Positions 42,699 to 50,796 of a DNA stretch of 64,000 nucleotides are shown in pieces. The stretch comes from JANRKF01 sp964518725 (lineage in GTDB: Bacteria > Pseudomonadota > Alphaproteobacteria > Rickettsiales > SXRF01), in the NCBI GenBank assembly GCA_964518725.1, contig CAZFKP010000013.1:11279-75278 (forward strand). The letters run 5' to 3'. Under the pieces are notes generated by a model, which worked only from the letters and a program-made list of their open reading frames with translations, made no database searches and had not been told where the DNA came from. The translations under genes were made by a program, and so were the position numbers. Each line of letters opens with the position of its first letter. Position 1 is the stretch's first letter.

Positions 42699-44104
42699 TA
42701 TTTAAAACTCCTCACATCCGCCAGATGCCCAGCCACCGCCGCCGCCACCGCCATTTCCGGGGAGACGAGGTGGGTGCGTCCGCCACGGCCCTGGCGGCCT
42801 TCGAAATTGCGGTTGGAGGTGGAGGCGCAGCGTTCGCCGGGAGCGAGCTGGTCGGCGTTCATGGCAAGGCACATCGAACAGCCGGGCTCGCGCCATTCGA
42901 ATCCGGCAGCGAGGAAGATTTTATCCAAGCCTTCTTTTTCGGCCTGTTCTTTCACAAGGCCGGAACCGGGCACGACCATGGCAAGCTTGATGTTTTTTGC
43001 GATATGTTTGCCGTCCGCGAGCTTCGCCGCCGCGCGCAGATCTTCGATGCGGCCATTGGTGCATGAGCCGATGAAGACCTTGTCGATGGTGACATCGGTG
43101 AGTTTTTCGCCTTCCTTCAGGCCCATATATTCGAGCGAGCGGGCGACCGCCGAGCGCTTCGCCTCGTCTTTGATATCCTTGAGGAAAGGCACGTTGGCCG
43201 TGATCGGCAGCACGTCTTCGGGCGAAGTTCCCCATGTCACCTGCGGGGCGATGTCGGCGGCGTTTAAAATAATTTCCGCATCATATTTCGCGCCCGCATC
43301 GCTCGGCAGTGTTTTCCAATATTCCACGGCTTTGTCCCAGTCGGCGCCTTTCGGGGCGAGGTTGCGGTCTTTGATATAAGCAAAGGTTGTTTCGTCCGGG
43401 GCGATGAGGCCGGCGCGCGCGCCTGCCTCGATGGTCATGTTGCACACCGTCATGCGGCCTTCCATGGAGAGTGCGCGAATGGCGTCGCCTGCATATTCGA
43501 TGACGTAGCCGGTGCCGCCCGCCGTGCCGAGTTTGCCGATGATGGCGAGCACGATATCCTTGGCGGTGACGCCTGCGGGGAGTGTGCCGTCCACGCGCAC
43601 CAGCATGTTTTTCGCATGGCGCTGGATGAGGGTTTGGGTGGCCAGCACATGCTCGACTTCCGAGGTGCCAATGCCGAAAGCCAGCGCGCCAAATGCGCCA
43701 TGGGTGCTGGTGTGCGAATCACCGCACACAATCGTCATGCCCGGCTGGGTGAAGCCCTGCTCAGGCCCTACGATATGCACGATGCCCTGGCGCTTGTCGT
43801 CCATCGCATAATGGGTGATGCCGAATTCTTTCGCATTATTCGCGAGCGTCTGCACCTGGATGCGTGAGGTTTCATCCTTGATGATGCCTTGTTTCCGCTC
43901 CGGCGTGGTCGGCACGTTGTGGTCGGGAACGGCGAGCGTTGCATCCGGGCGGCGCACGGTGCGGCCACTGGTGCGAAGGCCTTCAAACGCCTGCGGGCTG
44001 GTCACTTCATGGATGAGGTGGCGGTCGATATAAAGGAGGCAGGTGCCGTCATCGGCCTGATGCACAAGATGCGATTCAAAGATTTTATCGTAGAGGGTTT
44101 TCAT
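42698..44104 (-). CDS. leuC: 3-isopropylmalate dehydratase large subunit
   Basis: The large subunit carries the [4Fe-4S] cluster. The protein has 468 residues from MKTLYDKIFESHLVHQAD; an in-frame GTG at 44119 is less likely. It has HEVTSPQAFEGLR, GDSHTSTHGAFGALAFGIGT, and the cluster cysteines in FIGSCTNGRIEDLRAAAK and EPGCSMCLAMNAD. It follows rplS on the same strand after 65 bases. Confidence 0.97.
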   Translation of the reverse strand: MKTLYDKIFESHLVHQADDGTCLLYIDRHLIHEVTSPQAFEGLRTSGRTVRRPDATLAVPDHNVPTTPERKQGIIKDETSRIQVQTLANNAKEFGITHYAMDDKRQGIVHIVGPEQGFTQPGMTIVCGDSHTSTHGAFGALAFGIGTSEVEHVLATQTLIQRHAKNMLVRVDGTLPAGVTAKDIVLAIIGKLGTAGGTGYVIEYAGDAIRALSMEGRMTVCNMTIEAGARAGLIAPDETTFAYIKDRNLAPKGADWDKAVEYWKTLPSDAGAKYDAEIILNAADIAPQVTWGTSPEDVLPITANVPFLKDIKDEAKRSAVARSLEYMGLKEGEKLTDVTIDKVFIGSCTNGRIEDLRAAAKLADGKHIAKNIKLAMVVPGSGLVKEQAEKEGLDKIFLAAGFEWREPGCSMCLAMNADQLAPGERCASTSNRNFEGRQGRGGRTHLVSPEMAVAAAVAGHLADVRSFK

Positions 44105-44169
44105 AGAGCCATGTGTCACGGGGTTGGGCCATGAGCCTCAAAACACCTGACGACTCACAGCAATAATAA

Positions 44170-44544
44170 TTATTCTTCGGTTTGAATGTCGCGTTTTTCG
44201 GTAATACGCGCTGCTTTGCCGGTGAGGCCACGCAGGTAGTAAAGTTTCGCGCGGCGCACATCGCCCTTGCGAATCAGTTCCACGCTGTCAACGCGTGGGC
44301 TGTAGGTCGGGAACACACGTTCAACGCCTTCGCCATGGCTGATTTTGCGGACGGTGAACGCCGAGCGCACACCCGCATTTTTCTTGCCGATGACGACGCC
44401 TTCAAATGCCTGGAGTCGTTCGTTGCTACCTTCGATGATACGCACGTTCACACGCACCGTATCGCCCTGCGAGAATGCGTCGATGCGCTTGTTTTCGGTG
44501 AGTTTTGCCTTGGCGGCTTGCTCGAATTTCTGCAACGTATTCAT
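44170..44544 (-). CDS. rplS: 50S ribosomal protein L19
   Basis: L19 sits at the 30S-50S interface. The 124-residue protein has GDTVRVNVRIIEGSNERLQ, FEGVVIGKKNAGV and the ending YLRGLTGKAARITEK, matching the family. It follows trmD, as in the common rpsP-rimM-trmD-rplS operon. Its 5' region holds the hairpin element at 44557-44597, shared with rpoA, which suggests separate control from trmD. Confidence 0.97.
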   Translation of the reverse strand: MNTLQKFEQAAKAKLTENKRIDAFSQGDTVRVNVRIIEGSNERLQAFEGVVIGKKNAGVRSAFTVRKISHGEGVERVFPTYSPRVDSVELIRKGDVRRAKLYYLRGLTGKAARITEKRDIQTEE

Positions 44545-44556
44545 AACCTTCTTCCT

Positions 44557-44601
44557 TTTTGCGTTCAGAGAAAAATAAAAAGCGTGGTTTTTATTTTCCT
44601 C
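44557..44601 (-). promoter_or_regulatory. Hairpin leader element before rplS
   Basis: On the minus strand, AAAATAAAAA pairs perfectly with TTTTTATTTT across the loop CCACGC. Flanking GAGG/TCTC add three pairs and a G-U. TGAACGCAAAA follows, ending just before the ribosome-binding site of rplS. The 41 bases match the element before rpoA at 37 positions; one flanking pair changes from A-T to G-C, which preserves pairing. A conserved regulatory RNA leader is inferred. Confidence 0.7.
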
Positions 44602-44634
44602 TTGGCGGCACGCGGCCTGCGATCCTCAATGGAT

Positions 44635-45357
44635 CTAGTCGCTGCGCTCCGCACGTTTTACCAAATCTGGCCGCCGCTCTTGCGTAATTGCTTCCGCTTG
44701 TTCCAGCCGCCACTCATTTATTCTTTTATGGTCGCCGGATAGTAGCACATCCGGCACCATCCGTCCATTCCAATCGAGCGGGCGAGTATAATGAGGAAAT
44801 TCCAATAATCCAGCGAAATTTTCATGGCTACTAAAGCTTTCTTTCTGAACGGCTTCCTCGTTACCGATGACCCCCGGAAGCAGGCGGACAGCCGCATCCA
44901 GTATGGCAAGCGCCGCGATTTCCCCGCCGGAGAGGATAAAATCCCCGAGGCTCACCTCCAGCATCCCGTAATGGTCGATCACCCGCTGGTCGATGCCCTC
45001 GAACCGGCCGCAGAGGATGATCAGCGAGGATGGCGGGGCGATGAATTCTTCGACCAGGCGCTGGGTAAGGGGCACGCCGCGGGGCGAGGGGTAGATGATT
45101 TTTGCCCCCGGGAGCAGGGTTTTGGCCTGATCCAGCGCGCGTCCCAGCACATCGGGCTTCATCACCATGCCGGTACCGCCGCCATAGGGCGAATCATCCA
45201 CCGTGCGGTGCTTGTCGAGCGCAAAATCCCGTAAATCCAGGGTTTTGAGGCTCCAGATGCCTTTTCCCAACGCCTTGCCAGCGAGCGATAACCCCAGCGG
45301 TCCCGGGAACATATCGGGAAAGACGGTAAGGGCGATGGCGGACAGGGTCGGGGGCAT
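44635..45357 (-). CDS. trmD: tRNA (guanine-N1)-methyltransferase TrmD
   Basis: TrmD methylates G37 of tRNAs reading CNN and some other codons, preventing frameshifts. The 240-residue protein starts MPPTLSAIALTVFPDMFPGP. It has DDSPYGGGTGMVMKPDVL, the SPOUT knot region CGRFEGIDQRVIDHYG and GDFILSGGEIAALAILDAAV. The start at 45357 agrees with the family; the open frame upstream runs into the opposite-strand gene. TTGTAT and TATCAT, 16 bases apart on the minus strand upstream, could be its own promoter, since the operon is interrupted. Confidence 0.96.
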   Translation of the reverse strand: MPPTLSAIALTVFPDMFPGPLGLSLAGKALGKGIWSLKTLDLRDFALDKHRTVDDSPYGGGTGMVMKPDVLGRALDQAKTLLPGAKIIYPSPRGVPLTQRLVEEFIAPPSSLIILCGRFEGIDQRVIDHYGMLEVSLGDFILSGGEIAALAILDAAVRLLPGVIGNEEAVQKESFSSHENFAGLLEFPHYTRPLDWNGRMVPDVLLSGDHKRINEWRLEQAEAITQERRPDLVKRAERSD

Positions 45358-45432
45358 AATTGATAAATATTTGTTATAGAATGAGCGTTTTATGATAAAC
45401 TGCCATCGATTACATACAATAGGAAAATACAC

Positions 45433-46098
45433 ATGAACGCAGAATACGGCAGGGAAATGATCAATGTGAGCAATGTGGTCGACCACTTGGAAGCGCTCGC
45501 CTTGTTTGCCGCTAAAAAACAAGGGGTGCGGATTGTGAGTGCTGGCCTAACGCAAGATAGGGATGGCCGGATGCTACTTGCTTTTGAGGGGGATGGGGAC
45601 AAGCTGCATAAGCTTGAGGCACAGTTTACCGGCCTTGCGGAGTATTTTCAGGAAGAACGCCTGTCGAAAATTACCGCGATCTATCCGCTCGCTGCCTCTG
45701 ACCACCAACTGTTACTTGTAGATGTTGCGCCGCTTCTGGACGTGCCGGATGTACTTGCAAGTATTGCCGCGGTAGAATCGCGGAGAAGTGCTCTGCGGAA
45801 AATGGCGGCGGGCACACTTGTCTCATTCGCAGGAACCATCGTGCATGCTGATGCCGTTTTCAATGGGCGGCCATTCAACGTTATGCTTGCAGAGCTATTG
45901 GGCGGGAGCGCGCTTGAAATTGCAGGGGGGCTTGAGGTAAGGCGTGCTGCCGATAATTTTGATCGGCCGAGTGATTATTATCGCTTTAAAAATATACCGG
46001 ATTACTTTGATCTTCACAGCAACCTGCTCGGCCAAGTCTTTACGTATTATTTCCAGAAAGGCATACCCATGGTGGCCGGCGTGTCGCGTGGCGCCTAG
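45433..46098 (+). CDS. Unknown protein on the opposite strand inside the rpsP-rimM/trmD-rplS cluster
   Basis: The 221-residue product is soluble, mixed alpha/beta, without a recognised domain (HLEALALFAAKKQGVRIVSA; SDHQLLLVDVAPLLDVPDVL). AGGAAA lies nine bases before the ATG. It is transcribed against its neighbours: divergent from trmD, and convergent with rimM, with which it shares CTAG containing both stop codons. Its location splits a normally contiguous operon. Function is unknown. Confidence 0.65.
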   Translation: MNAEYGREMINVSNVVDHLEALALFAAKKQGVRIVSAGLTQDRDGRMLLAFEGDGDKLHKLEAQFTGLAEYFQEERLSKITAIYPLAASDHQLLLVDVAPLLDVPDVLASIAAVESRRSALRKMAAGTLVSFAGTIVHADAVFNGRPFNVMLAELLGGSALEIAGGLEVRRAADNFDRPSDYYRFKNIPDYFDLHSNLLGQVFTYYFQKGIPMVAGVSRGA

Positions 46099-46592
46099 CT
46101 CTCCAGATATTCCGGTAACACGACTCGCACCGCATCCTTGGTCACTTCCGTTACATAAGGGCTTTTGAACGGCAACATAATCTCGTCATCCGCGGTTTTG
46201 ATTTCGATAATATCCCCCGCCCCGAAATTATGGATGGCGGTGACGCTGCCGATCTTCGTTCCGTCCGCGAGGATGGCGGGAAGGCCGATCACATCATCGT
46301 AATAAAATTGATTCGGCTGGGTGGGCGGGCGTTTGCTGGCGTCGGCGAACAGCTCGGTGCCGCGCAATAATTCCGCCCCGTTGCGGTCGGTGATGCCGTC
46401 GATTTTTACGATGAGCTGGTCTTTTTGGTGGCCGGTGATCTCTATCTGAAGCTCTTTTCCGGCCTTGGTATGAAGCGGGCTGTAGCGCGTAATGTCATCC
46501 GGGTTTTCGAGAAGGCAGGCAAGCCTGACCTCGCCACGAATGCCATGGGCGGCGGTAATATGGGCGATTTTAAAAAGATTATCCCGTGGCAT
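46095..46592 (-). CDS. rimM: 16S rRNA processing protein RimM
   Basis: RimM helps 30S maturation and binds S19. The 165-residue protein starts FKIAHITAAHGIRGEVRLAC and has a C-terminal PRC-barrel (YYDDVIGLPAILADGTKIGS; IMLPFKSPYVTEV). Its ATG shares one base with the rpsP stop, so the two are translationally coupled. Confidence 0.95.
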   Translation of the reverse strand: MPRDNLFKIAHITAAHGIRGEVRLACLLENPDDITRYSPLHTKAGKELQIEITGHQKDQLIVKIDGITDRNGAELLRGTELFADASKRPPTQPNQFYYDDVIGLPAILADGTKIGSVTAIHNFGAGDIIEIKTADDEIMLPFKSPYVTEVTKDAVRVVLPEYLES

Positions 46593-46930
46593 TAAGCCGC
46601 GGCCGGAGCCTCAGCAGCGGCGGCTTCGCCACCCTTATCTTTTTTCGGCTTGCGGGCAGCGCGCTGTGCTGGCTTGGTTGCCACGATACCGGCGCGGTTG
46701 AAAAACAGGTGCACGCGATCCGACATTTCAGCGCCGACAGAGAGCCAGTATTTGGCGCGTTCTTCGTTGATGGTGACGCGGGTGGCGGTTTCATCGGCCA
46801 GCAGCGGGTTGTAGGTGCCGATTTTCTCAAGGTGTTTGCAATCACGCGGGTTGCGCGACGCGGTCACGATGATGCTGTAATATGGGCGTTTTTTGGTGCC
46901 ACCACGGGATAAACGGATCTTTGTCGACAT
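46592..46930 (-). CDS. rpsP: 30S ribosomal protein S16
   Basis: S16 is an early assembly protein of the 30S subunit. The protein has 112 residues, starting MSTKIRLSRGGTKKRPYYSI. LEKIGTYNPLL and the Ala/Lys-rich tail (GGEAAAAEAPAAA) are usual for alphaproteobacteria. It is the first gene of the rimM/trmD/rplS cluster and has a recognisable promoter upstream. Confidence 0.97.
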   Translation of the reverse strand: MSTKIRLSRGGTKKRPYYSIIVTASRNPRDCKHLEKIGTYNPLLADETATRVTINEERAKYWLSVGAEMSDRVHLFFNRAGIVATKPAQRAARKPKKDKGGEAAAAEAPAAA

Positions 46931-46965
46931 GTTTCTCTCAATTGCTAAAACGTTTAGGGACGCGG

Positions 46966-46994
46966 CTTATAGCAGTTTCCGCCTATGCCGTAAA
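46966..46994 (-). promoter_or_regulatory. Promoter of rpsP with extended -10
   Basis: On the minus strand, TTTACG (46989-46994), a 17-base spacer and TGCTATAAG (TATAAG 46966-46971) give a good -10 with the extended TG. It lies 36 bases before the rpsP ATG. Confidence 0.55.
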
Positions 46995-47051
46995 GCACAA
47001 AATTAAGCCTTAAATAATCGGTTCTTAACCAAAACCGGCTAAAATAGGGGC

Positions 47052-47684
47052 ATGTCCAAGGCCGAACCATTCATCGACCGCCTCTTACGCACACTCATCC
47101 ATGGCTTGGCGGTGTTTGTCTATAAGCCGCGCTATATTGGGATGGAGCGTATTCCCGCCGAAGGGCCCGTGATCCTGATCAGCAACCACGTTTCCTACAT
47201 GGACGGCCCGATCATCAACGCCGGGATCGACCGGCTGGTGCATTACGTAATCGACGAAGACATTTATAATGTGCCGGGGGTGCACTTTATCATGCAGCGG
47301 GCGCAGGCCATTCCCATTGCTCCGAACCGCAAAAGCGTCGAGCATGCCTTCGATTTGATTTCCGAGGCGCTGCGGCGTGGTGAGGCGGTGTGTATTTTCC
47401 CAGAGGGGTTCCTGACCTTTACTGGTGGGCTTGGTCGGTTCCGGCCGGGTATTGAGTGGATCATCAAGCGCGACCCGGTGCCGATCATCCCGATTGCGCT
47501 TTCCGGATTGTGGGGAAGCGTCTTTTCCCGGCAATATCACGGCACCATCCGCCGCCTGTTTCCACGGCGCTGGCTGCGGGGGCATGTGACGGTGAAATGC
47601 GGCGTGCAGGTCGATCCCAGCCGGGCAACCGTCAACGAGCTTCAGGATATCGTGATGAAGCTCAAATACTCCATTGATCGCTAA
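47052..47684 (+). CDS. 1-acyl-glycerol-3-phosphate acyltransferase-like protein (PlsC family)
   Basis: PlsC-type enzymes move an acyl chain to lysophosphatidate in phospholipid synthesis. The 210-residue protein has the catalytic NHVSYMDG (HxxxxD), then the substrate-binding FPEGFLTF and PIIPIALSGLWGSVFS. The first 25 residues are hydrophobic and may bind the membrane. AGGGGC lies just before the ATG. It abuts the convergent unknown gene at 47685. Whether it is the main PlsC or a secondary acyltransferase is unclear. Confidence 0.85.
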   Translation: MSKAEPFIDRLLRTLIHGLAVFVYKPRYIGMERIPAEGPVILISNHVSYMDGPIINAGIDRLVHYVIDEDIYNVPGVHFIMQRAQAIPIAPNRKSVEHAFDLISEALRRGEAVCIFPEGFLTFTGGLGRFRPGIEWIIKRDPVPIIPIALSGLWGSVFSRQYHGTIRRLFPRRWLRGHVTVKCGVQVDPSRATVNELQDIVMKLKYSIDR

Positions 47685-48293
47685 TTAAACAATCCCATTC
47701 GATTGCTGCGCGCCCACTTCGGGTTTCGGGGTTGGCGGCGCGGCTCTGAACTCATGGCTGACCGGTGAGGTCGCCTGGGTTATTTTCTGTTCCGGGGCAT
47801 TGGTTTCTTTCTTTGGCTCTTCACCTTTTTTGGGTGTTGCCGGAGGGGATTTTGAATAGGCTTCGATAGCATCGATAATCGGCTGCCCGGCGATCACGCC
47901 GAGCCCCGCCATGCCGAGGCCAAGCAGCGGGCTATCGAGCACGAAGTGCCCGGCTGCATAGAGCAGCCCGCCGGTAATCAGCGAACCAACGCCAAAGAGC
48001 GGCTTATCGCTTTTTTCTTTCTTGCCGGTAAACCAGCTGACGAACCCGTCCCGCGCTTCTTTCGCTTCCTTAACAATGCCATTGCCGACACCGGCATCGT
48101 CACCGCTGCGATCAACCATCGTTCCGGCGGCTGCCGTGGTTCCAAGCGCGGTCAGCGCTGATTTTCCAGGGTTGCGGTAGATAACGCCACCTGCCCAGGT
48201 CAGCGGCATCTTAAGCCAGCTGCCGAGTGTTGCCATGAAGCCTGTCTTTGCTGCTGCCTGTACTGCTGGCCTTGCGAGTTGTTCCATCACCAT
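47685..48293 (-). CDS. Unknown glycine-rich membrane protein with proline-rich tail (pair member 1)
   Basis: The 202-residue protein has an N-terminal hydrophobic stretch (LPLTWAGGVIY-like region) and a paired, glycine-zipper-like membrane module at about 104-150 (GSLITGGLLYAAGHFVLDS, then LLGLGMAGLGVIAGQPIID). The tail is Pro/Lys/Glu-rich and disordered (SPPATPKKGEEPKKE). The module is shared with the protein encoded at 48365, and the two genes are adjacent on one strand. No family is recognised; a membrane-inserting role is inferred. Confidence 0.7.
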   Translation of the reverse strand: MVMEQLARPAVQAAAKTGFMATLGSWLKMPLTWAGGVIYRNPGKSALTALGTTAAAGTMVDRSGDDAGVGNGIVKEAKEARDGFVSWFTGKKEKSDKPLFGVGSLITGGLLYAAGHFVLDSPLLGLGMAGLGVIAGQPIIDAIEAYSKSPPATPKKGEEPKKETNAPEQKITQATSPVSHEFRAAPPTPKPEVGAQQSNGIV

Positions 48294-48364
48294 ATCATGC
48301 TACTCCTTTATCCGTCAGGCGGTGTTTTGGTATTGTTCCGAGTGTCGTAAGTGCTGTCCACATA

Positions 48365-49249
48365 CTATGAGCCTTTTGCTGCTGTCGGTTGATTGGTTGC
48401 GGCCGGAGCCGGGGTGTATTGCACGCGCACCACCTGCATCGGATCCGGTGCATCGCTGCGCGGCGCGTTAGGTTTCGGTGGGGCTGGGGATTCGTTGTGC
48501 GTGGCCGGTGCCGTGCTCTGGAAACTGTCCATGGCGCGCTGCCCGTACATTAGGCCTAAAGCAACGGCGCCGGCGCCGAGCAGCAATGAGCCACCCATGG
48601 AGGCAACGGCGAGTGCAATCACTGCGCCGACAGCCAGCCCGATCAGTGAGCCGGCTCCAAAGCTCATGCCCATTTTTTGTGACACGTCTTTGAAGAATTT
48701 GATGGTCGTGCTGGCAAAGCTCTCTGTTGGCGTCGGCGCATCTGGGGCAGGGTGGTTCGCCGGGTTGTATTTGCTGGCCGGGTGCGTGTCCGGGGTGCCA
48801 CCCTTGGAGTAGTGTTCATCGCCGATGAGCTTATTCACACCGGGGATTTGGTCATAGATACGCATCGGCGGTGCTTCGCCGGCGCTGGCCAGATGCTGTT
48901 CAAACCCCGCCTCGATAAGAAGCGGTGGGACAATGGCTCCAAGCGGCGACAGTGCCAGCGTACCACCGGTATACTCCAGCGCTTCGCGCGCAGTATTGAC
49001 CGCAATCTCGGTATTGGGCGCAATGTGATTGACCACATTCTTGGTATAGCGATGCGCCTCGGCGCTTTCCTCGGCGCGGCCTTCTGTGGTGGTTGCGTTT
49101 GGCTGCCGGAAAGCTTTTTCAACATAGTGCGGGTTGCCGGTGCTCCACAGGAACTCGGCCGTATCCGACGCACCGACCCACGAAGCAATATGTCCCGCCC
49201 CGGAATAGAGCTTCCTGCTTCCCCATTCGAATGGTGCCGTCCAACCCAT
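48365..49249 (-). CDS. Unknown glycine-rich membrane protein with proline-rich tail (pair member 2)
   Basis: The 294-residue protein starts MGWTAPFEWGSRKLYSG and has a hydrophobic stretch at about 95-110 (LALSPLGAIVPPLLIEAG). The module at about 197-245 reads GSLIGLAVGAVIALAVASMG then LLLGAGAVALGLMYGQRAMD, closely following the module in the neighbour. It ends in a Pro/Ala-rich tail. Spacing of 71 bases to the next gene suggests co-transcription. No family is recognised; the two genes look like a diverged pair. Confidence 0.7.
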   Translation of the reverse strand: MGWTAPFEWGSRKLYSGAGHIASWVGASDTAEFLWSTGNPHYVEKAFRQPNATTTEGRAEESAEAHRYTKNVVNHIAPNTEIAVNTAREALEYTGGTLALSPLGAIVPPLLIEAGFEQHLASAGEAPPMRIYDQIPGVNKLIGDEHYSKGGTPDTHPASKYNPANHPAPDAPTPTESFASTTIKFFKDVSQKMGMSFGAGSLIGLAVGAVIALAVASMGGSLLLGAGAVALGLMYGQRAMDSFQSTAPATHNESPAPPKPNAPRSDAPDPMQVVRVQYTPAPAATNQPTAAKGS

Positions 49250-49360
49250 TGTTACTCGATCCTAAATACACGTGTTTTCATACTGCCATACTAGCATAAA
49301 GCGGCAAAAGTAGTATGAACATTATGATATAGGAATATGACAATTTCGTGACAAGGAAAC

Positions 49361-50725
49361 CTATGGTTTTCCAAGAAGTTGGCTAAGGATATTCCCCTGG
49401 CCGCCACGCATCATCCCCTTGGCGCCCATTTTTCCGAATTTCTTCATCATATCCGCCATTTGTTGCTGCTGCTTCAGTATCTTGTTCACATCCTGCACCG
49501 TGGTGCCTGATCCTTTAGCGATGCGGATACGCCGCGAACCGTTGATCAGCTTGGGGAACTGCCGCTCTCTGGGGGTCATGGAAAGAATGATCGCCTCCTG
49601 CCGTGCAATAATCTTTTCGTCGATATTCGCGTTCGCCAGCTGATCCTTGATTTTCCCCATGCCGGGGATCAGGTTCATCATGCTGCCGATGCCGCCCATT
49701 TTTTTCATTTTACGCATCTGGTCGAGCAGGTCGTTGAAATCGAATTGCCCCGACATCATGCGTTTACCCATGATGTCCGCTTCTTCCTGCGTCACGGCTT
49801 CGGCGGCTTTTTCCACCAGCGACACGACATCGCCCATGTCGAGGATGCGCCCGGCAATCCGCGCCGGATGAAATTCTTCCAGCGCGTCGAGCTTTTCGCC
49901 GAGCCCCATGAATTTGATCGGCTGGCCGGTGACGGCGCGCATGGAAAGCGCAGCACCCCCGCGTCCGTCGCCATCGACGCGGGTGAGGATAATACCGGTG
50001 ACGCCGATTTTTTCATGAAAGGTTTTGGCGATGGTCACGGCGTCCTGACCCGTCAGGGAATCCGCTACCAGCAAGGTTTCCAGCGGGTTTGCCAGCGATT
50101 TCACCGCCGTAAGTTCACCCATCAGCTCGTCGTCAATATGCAGCCGCCCCGCCGTATCGAGCAGTAGCACATCGTAGCCACCGAGTTTCGCTTCCGTCAT
50201 GGCGCGCTCGGTGATTTCACGCGGCTTTTGCCCGGTGATGACTGGCAAGGCATCGATCCCTGCCTGCTTGGCCACCTGTGCGAGCTGCTCCTGCGCGGCG
50301 GGGCGGTAAATATCGAGCGAGGCGACCAGCACTTTTTTGTTCTGTTTATTTTTCAGCCTAAGCGCCAGCTTCCCGGTGCTCGTCGTTTTACCGGAGCCTT
50401 GCAGGCCGACCATCATGATAACCACAGGCGGGTTAGCCGCCAGGTTCAGTGCCTGATGCTCGCTGCCAAGCAGCTCGGCCAAGTGGTCATTCACCAGCTT
50501 GATGACCATCTGCGATGGGTTGATGGAGGCCACGATATTCGCGCCCACAGCCTTTTCTTTGAGCGAGGAAATAAAATCTTTTACCACCGGCAGCGCGACG
50601 TCCGCTTCCAGAAGCGCGATCCGCACTTCGCGGGCAACCGCGTCAATATCGGCTTCGGTCAGCACCCCGCGCTTGCGGAGAGTGCCAAAAATACCAGTGA
50701 GTTTGGAGGAGAGGGAGGAGAACAT
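49361..50725 (-). CDS. ffh: Signal recognition particle protein Ffh
   Basis: Ffh binds signal sequences and 4.5S RNA and brings ribosomes to the membrane. The 454-residue protein has the helical N domain, the GTPase P-loop GLQGSGKTTSTGKLALRL, DTAGRLHIDDELM, TRVDGDGRGGAALS, and the methionine-rich M domain ending in KMGAKGMMRGGQGNILSQLL. It is the normal length. The SRP RNA gene was not seen in this window. Confidence 0.97.
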   Translation of the reverse strand: MFSSLSSKLTGIFGTLRKRGVLTEADIDAVAREVRIALLEADVALPVVKDFISSLKEKAVGANIVASINPSQMVIKLVNDHLAELLGSEHQALNLAANPPVVIMMVGLQGSGKTTSTGKLALRLKNKQNKKVLVASLDIYRPAAQEQLAQVAKQAGIDALPVITGQKPREITERAMTEAKLGGYDVLLLDTAGRLHIDDELMGELTAVKSLANPLETLLVADSLTGQDAVTIAKTFHEKIGVTGIILTRVDGDGRGGAALSMRAVTGQPIKFMGLGEKLDALEEFHPARIAGRILDMGDVVSLVEKAAEAVTQEEADIMGKRMMSGQFDFNDLLDQMRKMKKMGGIGSMMNLIPGMGKIKDQLANANIDEKIIARQEAIILSMTPRERQFPKLINGSRRIRIAKGSGTTVQDVNKILKQQQQMADMMKKFGKMGAKGMMRGGQGNILSQLLGKP

Positions 50726-50796
50726 AAAAAGTTGCTAATTAGTAAATATTTGTTAAACTAAGGCCATTCGATAGTCATCCTACCGGAGTAGATTGC

